A DNA stretch of 64,000 nucleotides. Source: JACVRW01 sp963764665 (GTDB taxonomy: Bacteria > Actinomycetota > Thermoleophilia > Solirubrobacterales > Thermoleophilaceae). Each line of letters starts with the position of its first letter. Within the stretch, counting starts at the first letter, position 1. The position numbers were made by a program, and so were the translations under genes. The notes under the pieces are model-generated. The model was not told the origin of the DNA, did no database searches, and saw only the letters and a list, made by a program, of their open reading frames with translations. The stretch spans positions 124,001 to 188,000 of the forward strand of contig CAVXTL010000021.1 of NCBI GenBank assembly GCA_963764665.1, given 5' to 3'. Below, piece by piece: positions 17,279 to 25,958 of this stretch.

Positions 17279-18136
17279 TCACCCCAGCGCCAGCGCGGCG
17301 ATCCCCACCACGATCGCCGCTGCGCAGCCGAGCCGGCGCCGGCGGTCGCCCTCGCCGAGCACGCCCACCCCCAGGGCTGCCCCTACCAGCACGCTCGACT
17401 CGCGCGCGGGAGCCACATAGCTCACCGGTGCGAGCTGGAGCGCGTTGAGGACGAGGATGTACGAGAACCCCGACAGGAGCGCCACCGCCAGGGCCGAGCG
17501 GCGGTCCACTCGCCAGCTCGACAGGAACGCCGCACGCGGGCCACCCGCCGCATGCGCCACGAACGGGGCGAGCACGAGCACTATGCCCACCTCGGTGGCC
17601 CAGAAGTAGACGATCGGCGACGCGTCGAGGCCGTCCACGGCGTGCTTGTCCCAGAGCGTGTAGGCGGCGATCGTCACGCCGGTGGCCAGCGCCCAACTCG
17701 TGCCCGGCGCGCCGGCGCGCACGGCCGGGGCGGCCAGCCACAGAATCGCCGCCACCACCACCCCCCCGCCCACCAGCGCCAGTCCGCCCGGCCGTTCGCC
17801 GAGCACCACGACCGCCGCCACCGTGGCCAGCAGTGGCCCCGTGCCGCGGGCGAGGGGATAGACGAGCGACAGGTCGCCGTCGCGATAGCCGCGCTGCAGG
17901 CACGCGAAGTAGACGGCGTGCAGCACGCCGGATCCGACCATGAACCACACGGCGGCGAGGCTGGGCGGCGAGGTGGCGATGAGCACCAGCGCCGGCGGCG
18001 CGAGCACGCACGCGCCGAAGATCGACGCCAGCCAGACGAACGCGGTGCCGCCGCCCGGCGCCGTCTTCGCCACGAGGTTCCAGAGCGCGTGGGCACCCGC
18101 CGCGAGCAGCACGAGCCCGAGTGCCGCACCGGACAC
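17279..18136 (-). CDS. EamA/DMT-superfamily transporter
   Basis: 285 residues with about ten hydrophobic segments in two five-helix halves (AAGAHALWNLVAKTAPGG opens the first; GVTIAAYTLWDKHAVDG opens the second). The first half ends GPLLATVAAVVVLGERPGG and the second VGAALGVGVLGEGDRRRR; the terminal VLGE-type motifs are typical of EamA proteins. Members move amino acids, nucleotide sugars or drugs across the membrane; the substrate here is unknown. The start is GTG. The next gene upstream (18140) ends four bases away, so the three minus-strand genes 17279-19590 look like one transcript. Confidence 0.9.
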   Translation of the reverse strand: MSGAALGLVLLAAGAHALWNLVAKTAPGGGTAFVWLASIFGACVLAPPALVLIATSPPSLAAVWFMVGSGVLHAVYFACLQRGYRDGDLSLVYPLARGTGPLLATVAAVVVLGERPGGLALVGGGVVVAAILWLAAPAVRAGAPGTSWALATGVTIAAYTLWDKHAVDGLDASPIVYFWATEVGIVLVLAPFVAHAAGGPRAAFLSSWRVDRRSALAVALLSGFSYILVLNALQLAPVSYVAPARESSVLVGAALGVGVLGEGDRRRRLGCAAAIVVGIAALALG

Positions 18137-18139
18137 TCG

Positions 18140-18553
18140 CTAGACCGCTGATTCCGCCGCGTGCCTGGAGAAGGCGGACCGGCCGTCGGCCTCGTCCCAG
18201 TAGACCTCGTAGCGCACGCAGCTGCCCGCTGGCCAGTGCGAGAGCTCGTACGAGCGCTGGGTTACCTCGATGGACGAGCCCTTTCCGAGCCCGATGTACT
18301 CGACGATCGAGAGCACCCAGGTCCCGCTGACGGTAAGGCCCCTCGGCTCCGTGCGCATCTCGTCCCACGACGATCCCCAGCGCGCGAGGAGCTGCCGGTA
18401 CTCCTCGTGGCCTCGATAGGTGCCGCTCTCGAAGTTCGGCGGGGCCACGTAGACCTCCACCTCCGGATGGAACAGCTCCAGCATCGCCTCGATCTCACCG
18501 GCGCTGTAGCGCTCGTAGGCGAGCCGGCAGAGCTCCTCGGGTGAATCGCTCAT
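18140..18553 (-). CDS. SnoaL-like / NTF2-fold protein
   Basis: 137 residues with the NTF2-like cone fold signature: LCRLAYERYSAGEIEAMLELFHPEVEVYV, then YRGHEEYRQLLARWGSSWDEMR and a series of short beta strands. Members are small-molecule isomerases, hydrolases or binding proteins. No family-specific catalytic pair can be assigned. The ATG (18551-18553) overlaps the stop of the upstream AlkZ-like gene. Confidence 0.85.
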   Translation of the reverse strand: MSDSPEELCRLAYERYSAGEIEAMLELFHPEVEVYVAPPNFESGTYRGHEEYRQLLARWGSSWDEMRTEPRGLTVSGTWVLSIVEYIGLGKGSSIEVTQRSYELSHWPAGSCVRYEVYWDEADGRSAFSRHAAESAV

Positions 18554-19590
18554 GCGATGAACTTTGCCAGCCGCGACGCCTCCTCGTCGACCTCGCGGCG
18601 TGCCGCCTTCGGCAGCGGCTCGAATGGCTTGACGCGCACCTTGCCCTTCTCCTCGCGCCAGGTGCCGGCCACCTGGCCATCCACCGTGAAGGTCGGCACC
18701 GACTGAGGCGTCTTGATGCCGAACACCTGCGGGCGGAAGCGCTCGGGCAGGATGCCGGTCCGGCGCGCGTGCACGAGCAGGACGGCGTCCCAGGTCGGGA
18801 GGAAGCGCACCGGCGCCTTGGTCGAGGGATCGGGAAGCGGCCTGCGCGGCAGGTCGAGCAGCAGGCCGCCGCGCTCGTCCCGGAAGCGCCGCAGCTCCAT
18901 GCTCTCCAGCACGGGCTTCAGCTGGGCCGGCGGGATCCCCGACCAGCTCACGATGTCCGCCACCGCCGCGGGCCCGAAGGCTCCGAGGTAGCGGGTGACG
19001 GTGTGCCGCCGCGGGTGCTCCGTCTGCTCGCGGTCGAGCCACGTCTCGGCGAGCGCGTAGATGTCCGCACGCCGGTGCTCCCATGTGCCGGAGGGCGGCA
19101 CGCGCACCAGGTCGAGCCAGGTCGTGGCACCGTTGAAGAGCACCGTGTCACCGTCCACCAGCGGCATCAACTCGCTGCGGTGGGCCGGTCCGTCGGCGAG
19201 CACGGCGCGCATCCGCCGGGCCGCTGCCTCGACCTTCCGGCGAGTCGGGCCGCCGTGGGCGCGCGCCCGCAGCCACGAGCTCCGGCGGCTGTCCCCCGTG
19301 GCCTCCGCGAACTGCCGGTAGTCCCCCGGCGACACCACGTGGATCGTGTTTCGGAGGAGCGTGGCCTGGACGAGCGTCCGCCGCTCGAGCGCGCGCGTGA
19401 CCTGGCGGCGCTCGAGTCCCTCGGCCCGCGACCAGAGCCCGATGTAGATCGACGGCGCGTACTGGGCCTGCACCCCGCCCATTCGCTCGACGGTGGTGGC
19501 CAGCGAGCCGCGACTGCGGGTCAGGAGCGACTGGCGCTCGAGCACGGCTCGCCCCAGCTCGCGCTCGCTCAGGATCCGCTCGAGTGGCAT
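18550..19590 (-). CDS. Winged-helix AlkZ/YcaQ-like protein (HTH_42)
   Basis: 346 residues of the HTH_42 family, whose studied members are DNA glycosylases for alkylated or cross-linked bases. The start LARQS-type region appears as SLLTRSRGSLATTVERMGGVQ and carries QAQ at 41-43, matching the QxQ catalytic motif of the AlkZ branch. Other blocks are LVQATLLRNTIHVVSPGDY and RFLPTWDAVLLVHARRTGILP, with VPTFTVDGQVAGTW near the C-terminus. A role in base-excision repair is suggested by family only; many actinobacterial homologues are untested. Confidence 0.87.
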   Translation of the reverse strand: MPLERILSERELGRAVLERQSLLTRSRGSLATTVERMGGVQAQYAPSIYIGLWSRAEGLERRQVTRALERRTLVQATLLRNTIHVVSPGDYRQFAEATGDSRRSSWLRARAHGGPTRRKVEAAARRMRAVLADGPAHRSELMPLVDGDTVLFNGATTWLDLVRVPPSGTWEHRRADIYALAETWLDREQTEHPRRHTVTRYLGAFGPAAVADIVSWSGIPPAQLKPVLESMELRRFRDERGGLLLDLPRRPLPDPSTKAPVRFLPTWDAVLLVHARRTGILPERFRPQVFGIKTPQSVPTFTVDGQVAGTWREEKGKVRVKPFEPLPKAARREVDEEASRLAKFIA

Positions 19591-19634
19591 TCCGTGAAGC
19601 CTCCAACCTCGCTGAGGCGGGCGTGAGCGCTGCG

Positions 19635-22600
19635 CTAGCCCGGGAGGCGCAAGCTAACGACCTTGACCGTCCGGCGACCGGCCGAGTCGCGGAACTCGAG
19701 CGCGAGCTTGATCCGCACGCGACCCGTCGCGGCCAGCCTGCGCACGCCGGAGCGGCTGAGCTTCAGCCTGAGCGTGTGTGCTCCCGGGCCGCTCGCCGGG
19801 CGGGTGCCCTTGCCGAGCACCATCGCGCCGCCCGGGCCCTGCGCGGTCAGCTTGGCCGAGAAGGCTCCGTCGGTGAGCGCCCGGAGGCCGGTGGCGGTGA
19901 AGCCCCGCCGTGCGCGCAGCTTGCGGGCGCCGAGGCGGCGCAGCGTCCGCGCGGTGGTGGCGAGGTCGCGCCCGAGCTGGGCGGCGATCAGCTTCTGCGA
20001 CGGCACGGCAGGCGGCCGCGGCGGGTCAACGACCGGCGGCGGGGTCGGCTTCTGCGGGGTGCGCTCGACGGTCCAGGTCCGGCTGGCGTGTGAGGCGTCC
20101 GCGTTGCCGATCTGATCGAGGGCGCGCACGTGGAAGCTGTGGCGGCCGTACGAGAGGCCGGTGAGGGTGCGGGGCGATCCGCACGCCGCCCAGGCGCCCT
20201 CGTCCAGCCGGCACTCGAAGCTCGCGCCGGGCTCGCTCGCGGCGAAGGTGAAGGTCGCGCCGGTGGTGCGCACGGTGCCCGAGGGCCCCGCGGTGATCGA
20301 GGTGTCGGGCGGCTCGGCGTCGACCACCCAGGTCCGGCTGGCCGGTGAGGCATCGGTGTTGCCCGCCGCGTCGGTGGCACGGGCGCTGAAGGTGTGCTCT
20401 CCGTTGGAGAGCCCCGTGAGGCTCCGCGGCGATCCACACGACTCCCACGCGCCGTCGTCGAGCTTGCACTCGTACGTGGAGCCGGGCTCCGCCGAGCCGA
20501 GCTCGAAGTCCGCGCGGTTCGTGGGCACGGTGCCGGAGGGCCCCGCCTCGATGGTCGTGTCGGGCGCGACCGTGTCGACGGTCCAGGTGCGGACGGCCTC
20601 GCTCGGGTCGGTGTTGCCGGCGGCGTCGGTGGCCCGCACGCGGAAGGTGTGGGAGCCCTGACCGAGGCCGGTCAGAGCACGCGGCGACGTGCAGGCCTGC
20701 CAGCCGTCGTCGTCGAGCCTGCACTCGAAGCTCGAGCCGGCCTCGCTCGAGGCGAAGCCGAGGTCGGCCGAGGTGCTGCCCGTGGGACCGGACGGCCCGG
20801 CCGAGACCGTGGTCTCGGGCGCCTGGGTGTCCACGGTCCAGGTGCGGACGGCCTCAGTCGGGTCGGCATTGCCCGCCGTGTCGAGCGCGCGCACCCGGAA
20901 GGTGTGATCGCCGTCGGCCAGTCCGGTGAGGGCGCGCGGCGAGGCGCAGGTCTGCCAGGCGCCGTCGTCGAGCTTGCACTCGAACGCCGAGCCGGGCTCG
21001 CTGGACGAGAAGGTGATGCTGGCCGAGGCGGTGGCCGAGCGGCCCGTGGGGCCGCTGCCGATCGTGGTCTCGGGCGCCTGGGTGTCCACGCTCCAGGTCC
21101 GGACGACCTCGCTGGCATCGAAGTTGCCCGCCGAATCCACCGCGCGCACGCGGAAGCTGTGCGAGCCCTCCGCGAGATCGCTGAGAGCGCGCGGCGAGGC
21201 GCAGGTCTGCCACGCGCCGTCGTCGAGCTTGCACTGGAAGCCGGCCTCCGGGTCCGCGGACGCGAACGAGAACGAGGCGGCCTTCGACGCGGTCGGGCCG
21301 GCCGGGCCGCCCTCGAGGGTGGTGTCGGGCGCGACCGTGTCGACGGTCCAGGTGCGCACCGCCTCGCTCGGGTCGACGTTCCCGGCGGGATCGGTCGCAC
21401 GGACTCGGAACGTGTGGGCGCCCTGAGCCAGTCCGGTGAGGGCGCGCGGCGAGGTGCATGTCTGCCATGCGCCCTCGTCGAGCTTGCATTCGAACGTGGA
21501 GCCGGATTCGCTCGAGGCGAAGCCGATGCTCGCCGACGTGGCGGCGGTGGGCCCCGACGGGCCGGACCCGATGCTCGTGTCGGGCGCGCCCGTGTCCACG
21601 GTCCAGGAGCGCGTGGCCTCGGTGGCGTCGGTGTTGCCGGCGGCGTCGGTCGCGCGCACCGAGAACAGGTGGGCGCCGTCGGAGAGTCCCGTGAGCGTGT
21701 GCGGCGAATCGCAGGGCTGCCACCCGGCGGAGTCCAGCTTGCACTCGAAGGTCGACCCCGTCTCCGACGAGGTGAACGCCAGCGTGGCGGAGCTCGTGCG
21801 CGTGAGCGGCGACGGTCCGGACCCGATCGACGTGGTCGGGGCCACGGTGTCCACGGTCCACGCGCGCGTGGCCTCGGTGGCGTCGGTGTTGCCGGCGGCG
21901 TCGGTGGCGCGCACGCGGTAGGTGTGGGCTCCCTGCGCGAGCCCGGTCAGAGCGCGCGGCGAGGTGCAGGTCTGCCACGCGCCGTCGTCGAGCTTGCACT
22001 GGAAGGTCGCGTCGGGGTCGGGCGAGCTGAAGCCGAGGGTGGCCGACGTGGACGCCACCGTGCCGGTCGGCCCGGAGCCGATCGTCGTGTCGGGCGCCAC
22101 GGTGTCGACGCTCCAGGACCGTGTGGTCTCGGTGGCGTCGGTGTTGCCGGCGGCGTCGGTGGCGCGCACGCGGAATGTGTGGGCGCCCTGCGCGAGTCCC
22201 GTGAGGGCGCGCGGCGAGGTGCAGGTCTGCCAGGCGCCGTCGTCGAGCTTGCACTCGAAGGTCGAGCCGCCCTCGGTGGAGCTGAACGAGATGCTCGCGG
22301 CGGTGGACGCGGTGGGCCCGCTCGGCCCGGCGGTGATCGTCGTGTCGGGCGCGACGGAGTCCACGGTCCACGAGCGCGTGGCCTCGGTGGCGTCGGTGTT
22401 CCCGGCCGCGTCAACGGCGCGCACGCGGAAGGTGTGGGCGCCCTGCACGAGTGCGGTGAGCGCGCGGGGTGAGGAGCAGCCCTCCCAGGCGCCGTCGTCG
22501 AGCTTGCACTGGAAGGTCGCGTCCGGGTCGGGCGAGCTGAATCCGAGCGTCGCGGAGGTGGACGCGACCGTGCCGGTCGGACCGGATCCGATCGAGGTGT

Positions 22601-25085
22601 CGGGCGCGACCGTGTCGACGCTCCAGGTGCGCACGGCCTCGCTCTGGTCGGTGTTGCCGGCGGCGTCGGTGGCCCGAACGCGGAAGGTGTGGGCTCCCTG
22701 CCCGAGGCCTGATAGAGCGCGCGGCGAGGTGCAGGTCTGCCAGGCGCCGTCGTCGAGCTTGCACTCGAAGCTCGAGCCGGACTCGGTGGAGCTGAACGGG
22801 AAGCTGGCCGAGGTCGAGGCCACGAGGCCGGAGGGCCCACCGGTGAGCGAGGTGTCGGGGGCCTGCGTGTCCACCGTCCACGTGCGCGCCGCCTCCGTCG
22901 GATCGACGTTGCCGGCGGCGTCGGTGGCGCGTACCGAGAGAGTGTGCGAGCCCTGGGCGAGTCCCGTGAGGGCGCGCGGCGACGTGCAGGTCTGCCAGGC
23001 GCCCTCGTTGAGCTTGCACTCGAAGGTCGAGCCGGACTCGGTGGAGCTGAACGAGATGCTCGCGCTGGTGGAGGCGACCGTGCCGGTCGGGCCGGAGCCG
23101 ATGCTCGTGTCGGGCGCCGCGGTGTCCACGGTCCACGTGCGCGTGGCCTCGGTGGGATCGACGTTGCCGGCGGCGTCTGTGGCGCGTGCACGGAAGGTGT
23201 GCGATCCCTGGCCCAGGCCGGTGAGCGCACGCGGCGAGGTGCAGGCCTGCCACGCGCCGGAGTCGAGCTTGCACTCGAACGTCGAGCCGGCCTCGTTGGA
23301 CGAGAACGAGATGCTCGCCATCGTGGACGCCACGAGACCGGTGGGCCCTGAGTCGATGGTCGTCTCGGGGCTCTGGGTGTCGTTGGTGAGCGGGGAGCAG
23401 TTCGTGGACCCGGTGTCGGTGAACGAGCGTCCGTCCTGGGGGAGGAAGCTCCAGTCGTAGCTGTTCGCGTGGAGAGTGAGCTTGAGCGCCCCGAAGGTTC
23501 CGGTGGTCTGCACCTGCGTGTTGGCCAGTGGCGTGTTCAGCGGGTAGTGCTGGGTGCCGCCCGTGCCGACCACGAACTGCCGCATGCCGCGGGCCTGGTC
23601 CAACTGCCCGCTGGGGGTCTGCGGCGCGAAGCGCTGGTAGGTGTGGTCGTTCCCGCTGTAGACGAACTCGGCGCTGTACTCGTAGAGCACGTCCCAGAAG
23701 GGGGCGCTCTTGGTGAGCGAGCCGTGCGTGGCTCCTGCGCTCCAGCGCGGGTGGTGCCAGTAGGCGCCCACGCAGCTCCCGGCGTTCTGCGCCAGATCGT
23801 TCTCGAGCCACTCGTACTGCTCGGAGCCCGGTCCGCATCCGCCGACGAGATCGCAGTTGCTGTTCAGCACGACGATGTGCCAGCTGCCGAGGTCGTAGCT
23901 GTACCAGCCCTTCCCGTTGGTTGCAGCGGCGGAGCCGAAGTACCCGAAGTAGCCGGCAGCGCCCGGTGTCCCGTACTCGTGGTCGCCCACGGCCGGCTTG
24001 GTGCGCCACTTGTGCCGGCCCCAGGTGGGCTCGTAACAACCCTGGAACTCGGCGGGCTCTCCGTGGTTCTGCTCGGTGTCGCCGGCGATCCCGATCACGC
24101 CCGGCGTGGTGTCGAGCAGCCGTGCGGTGGCCTCGTCGCCGGCGGACCAGCAGGAGGCGATGTCGGCCAGTCCCAGCAGCACCGGATCGCCCTGCACCTC
24201 CGGCAGCGCCGGCACCGCCGGCGATCCCGGCTCGCTGACCGAAAGCCCGTCGACGTAGAAGGTCTCCCCGGCCGCGCCGCTGGTGGCCTGGAAGACGAGC
24301 GCGTCCACGTAGCTGCCGCTCTGCTGCGTCGTGTAGGTGAGCGCCGGGAACGACTGCCAGGAGCCGTTCGTGACCACGCAGGTCTGACCCGAGCTCACCA
24401 GCGTGTCGCCGCTCGTGCCCGGCTGGTACTCGCGGAGCTTGAGGCAGATGGAGCGGCCGCTGGTCTGCCCGCGGATCGACCCCTGAGCGGTGAGGGTCAC
24501 GCCGGCGCCGATCGCGTTGTAGGGATCGGGAGCGGTGGAGATCGTGGGCGAGCCCGAGCCCGAGGCTGTGAACAGGCCGGCCTTCTTGCTGCCCGCGAGG
24601 CCTCCGGCCACCACCTGGAGCGTTCCTCCGCTCCACCCGAAGCCCGGCACCGTGTAGCCCTGGCTGGTCCAGCCGGCGGCGGGCGTCTCGAAGTTCCCGT
24701 TCTGGAAGCTGGCGTCGGCCCACCACGTGCGCGCCGCCGGGGTGGGGTCGGGCGTGCCGGACGCGCCGGGCGAGACGGCGCGGGCCTCGAGCCGGTGCGA
24801 GCCGTTGGCCACCTCGAAGCTGGGCTGCGAAGAGCAGGGCTCGAAGGCGCCGCCGTCGAGGGAGCACTCGAACGTGGCGCCGCCCGTTCCCGAGGAGAGC
24901 GTGAACTGGGCCGATCCCGAGCGGTAGGTACCCGACGGCCCGGCGGTGATGGAGGTATCCGGAGCCCCGGCGGCCAGCGCCGAGCCGACCGCGAGGGCGA
25001 GCGCGCACGCCGTGAGTGCGGCGAGCAGCATGAGCGCAGCGACGCGCGGCTTTCTACGAATGGCTTCCTGCCTGAGTCCCGGCAA
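19635..25085 (-). CDS. Giant secreted metallophosphoesterase with fourteen Ig-like repeats
   Basis: 1,816 residues. A signal peptide (about 12-40) is followed by one Ig-like repeat (41-120), a beta-sandwich carbohydrate-binding-like domain (about 122-285) and a calcineurin-type phosphoesterase (about 300-545). Its metal motifs are AD near 308, AGDTEQN, VGDHEY, YWHHPRW and the terminal GNDHTYQRF, resembling purple acid phosphatase/PhoD-like enzymes. From 573 to about 1672 run thirteen tandem repeats of about 85 residues, each with FECKLDDGAWQTCTSPRAL and RATDAAGNTD. A Pro-rich linker and a C-terminal beta domain end the protein. The start is uncertain: TTG at 25085 keeps the basic head of the signal peptide, while ATG at residue 19 would remove it. 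It is probably wall-associated or released; the substrate is unknown. Confidence 0.92.
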   Translation of the reverse strand: MPGLRQEAIRRKPRVAALMLLAALTACALALAVGSALAAGAPDTSITAGPSGTYRSGSAQFTLSSGTGGATFECSLDGGAFEPCSSQPSFEVANGSHRLEARAVSPGASGTPDPTPAARTWWADASFQNGNFETPAAGWTSQGYTVPGFGWSGGTLQVVAGGLAGSKKAGLFTASGSGSPTISTAPDPYNAIGAGVTLTAQGSIRGQTSGRSICLKLREYQPGTSGDTLVSSGQTCVVTNGSWQSFPALTYTTQQSGSYVDALVFQATSGAAGETFYVDGLSVSEPGSPAVPALPEVQGDPVLLGLADIASCWSAGDEATARLLDTTPGVIGIAGDTEQNHGEPAEFQGCYEPTWGRHKWRTKPAVGDHEYGTPGAAGYFGYFGSAAATNGKGWYSYDLGSWHIVVLNSNCDLVGGCGPGSEQYEWLENDLAQNAGSCVGAYWHHPRWSAGATHGSLTKSAPFWDVLYEYSAEFVYSGNDHTYQRFAPQTPSGQLDQARGMRQFVVGTGGTQHYPLNTPLANTQVQTTGTFGALKLTLHANSYDWSFLPQDGRSFTDTGSTNCSPLTNDTQSPETTIDSGPTGLVASTMASISFSSNEAGSTFECKLDSGAWQACTSPRALTGLGQGSHTFRARATDAAGNVDPTEATRTWTVDTAAPDTSIGSGPTGTVASTSASISFSSTESGSTFECKLNEGAWQTCTSPRALTGLAQGSHTLSVRATDAAGNVDPTEAARTWTVDTQAPDTSLTGGPSGLVASTSASFPFSSTESGSSFECKLDDGAWQTCTSPRALSGLGQGAHTFRVRATDAAGNTDQSEAVRTWSVDTVAPDTSIGSGPTGTVASTSATLGFSSPDPDATFQCKLDDGAWEGCSSPRALTALVQGAHTFRVRAVDAAGNTDATEATRSWTVDSVAPDTTITAGPSGPTASTAASISFSSTEGGSTFECKLDDGAWQTCTSPRALTGLAQGAHTFRVRATDAAGNTDATETTRSWSVDTVAPDTTIGSGPTGTVASTSATLGFSSPDPDATFQCKLDDGAWQTCTSPRALTGLAQGAHTYRVRATDAAGNTDATEATRAWTVDTVAPTTSIGSGPSPLTRTSSATLAFTSSETGSTFECKLDSAGWQPCDSPHTLTGLSDGAHLFSVRATDAAGNTDATEATRSWTVDTGAPDTSIGSGPSGPTAATSASIGFASSESGSTFECKLDEGAWQTCTSPRALTGLAQGAHTFRVRATDPAGNVDPSEAVRTWTVDTVAPDTTLEGGPAGPTASKAASFSFASADPEAGFQCKLDDGAWQTCASPRALSDLAEGSHSFRVRAVDSAGNFDASEVVRTWSVDTQAPETTIGSGPTGRSATASASITFSSSEPGSAFECKLDDGAWQTCASPRALTGLADGDHTFRVRALDTAGNADPTEAVRTWTVDTQAPETTVSAGPSGPTGSTSADLGFASSEAGSSFECRLDDDGWQACTSPRALTGLGQGSHTFRVRATDAAGNTDPSEAVRTWTVDTVAPDTTIEAGPSGTVPTNRADFELGSAEPGSTYECKLDDGAWESCGSPRSLTGLSNGEHTFSARATDAAGNTDASPASRTWVVDAEPPDTSITAGPSGTVRTTGATFTFAASEPGASFECRLDEGAWAACGSPRTLTGLSYGRHSFHVRALDQIGNADASHASRTWTVERTPQKPTPPPVVDPPRPPAVPSQKLIAAQLGRDLATTARTLRRLGARKLRARRGFTATGLRALTDGAFSAKLTAQGPGGAMVLGKGTRPASGPGAHTLRLKLSRSGVRRLAATGRVRIKLALEFRDSAGRRTVKVVSLRLPG
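20070..23372. repeat. Thirteen tandem in-frame repeats of about 255 bp
   Basis: These are the coding repeats of the giant phosphoesterase. Successive units share long near-identical blocks; for example GGTGCAGGTCTGCCA recurs in many units. Central units (repeats 4-6) are the most alike and the outer ones more divergent, the pattern expected from recent duplication in the middle of the array. Unit number may vary between strains by slippage or recombination. Confidence 0.9.
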
Positions 25086-25198
25086 AGGTCCGTCCCGATT
25101 CCGTTCGAGGTCCCTAACCGAAAGTAAATGCGATTCCGCGTATTCGCCTGGACGCGAGCGGCCGCTTGCAAGCAGCGTCCAGGCCAGGCGTGGAGCCG

Positions 25199-25216
25199 AA
25201 AAGTGGCCTTTGCCAC
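25199..25216 (-). terminator. Intrinsic terminator after the L,D-transpeptidase gene
   Basis: On the minus strand GTGGC-AAAG-GCCAC is followed directly by TTTTC, 26 bases past the transpeptidase stop. The five-pair GC stem and T-run form a small rho-independent terminator that would end the ice-binding/transpeptidase transcript before the phosphoesterase gene. Confidence 0.65.
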
Positions 25217-25241
25217 AAGCGGCGGGTCAGGCTCGGGGGCG

Positions 25242-25958
25242 CTAGCCCCGGATGGTCAGCGGAATGCCGCTGCCGATGCGTCCGGCCAGCCAGGTGATGG
25301 CGTCCGTGCTGAGCCTGATGCACCCGTGGGACGCGGCCGAGCCGAGCGCGCCCGAGAGCCCGTTGACCCCGTGCATCGCGATCTGGCCGGGGCCGCCTTC
25401 GAATTCTTGGAGAACGTTCGACCGCGCGCTCGTGGCGAGCGCGTACGGACCGCCCACCTGCGAGCCGAGCGCGAGCGCCTCCTCGATGAAGAAGCCGCCG
25501 GTGGGCGTGGGTGTCGAGGACTTGCCGACGATGGCGCTGAAGCGACGTGCGACCCGGCCGTGGCGGTAGACCGTCACGCGGCGGGTGGACACGGTGACTA
25601 CCAGGCGCCACTCGGTGGACGATCGTCTCGTGTGACGGGCGCGGATCCAGCCGTGATGTCCGGCCGGCCTACCGGGGAGCCGGACGTGCACCCAGCGCGC
25701 CCCTCCGCGGCCAACGGTGCGCCCGAGGACGGGAAGGACGGTCCGCACGCCGGTGAGCGGGCGGCGCGCCGCCACGGACTCGACCCAGCGCGCGCCTGCG
25801 CTCGGGCGGGCACGCACGGCGTGATCCTGCGTCAGCACCACGAGCGGCCGGCCGGCTCGCACGCTCCCGCCCGCGGCGTGTGCCGGGACGGTGAGCGTGG
25901 AGCCGATGACCGCTGTGAGGAGCGCCACGCCCAGCAGCGGGCGCGCCCCGTGGCTCAT
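25242..25958 (-). CDS. Secreted L,D-transpeptidase (YkuD domain) with SH3-like N-domain
   Basis: 238 residues. A signal peptide (about 1-28, VPAHAAGG) leads to an SH3-like region (about 40-105, DHAVRARPSAGARWVES). The YkuD domain spans about 115-238: RRVTVYRHGRVARRFSAIVG, TPTPTGGFFIEE, AMHGVNGLSGALGSAASHG and the catalytic SHGCIRL at 210-216 with Cys at 213. Such enzymes make 3-3 peptidoglycan cross-links or attach proteins to the wall. The ATG (25956-25958) overlaps the stop of the ice-binding gene, so both proteins come from one message and may act together at the wall. Confidence 0.93.
   Translation of the reverse strand: MSHGARPLLGVALLTAVIGSTLTVPAHAAGGSVRAGRPLVVLTQDHAVRARPSAGARWVESVAARRPLTGVRTVLPVLGRTVGRGGARWVHVRLPGRPAGHHGWIRARHTRRSSTEWRLVVTVSTRRVTVYRHGRVARRFSAIVGKSSTPTPTGGFFIEEALALGSQVGGPYALATSARSNVLQEFEGGPGQIAMHGVNGLSGALGSAASHGCIRLSTDAITWLAGRIGSGIPLTIRG

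Noticed and set aside
20070..23372. CRISPR-like array
   Set aside because: Repeat units are about 255 bp, in frame and without unique spacers; they encode protein domains.
20394..23460. Long plus-strand open frames (692 and 512 residues) opposite the giant phosphoesterase
   Set aside because: They mirror the repeat periodicity of the minus-strand gene, have low-complexity Gly/Arg- or Ser/Val-rich translations and no signal, domain or ribosome site. They are antisense shadows of a GC-rich repeat.
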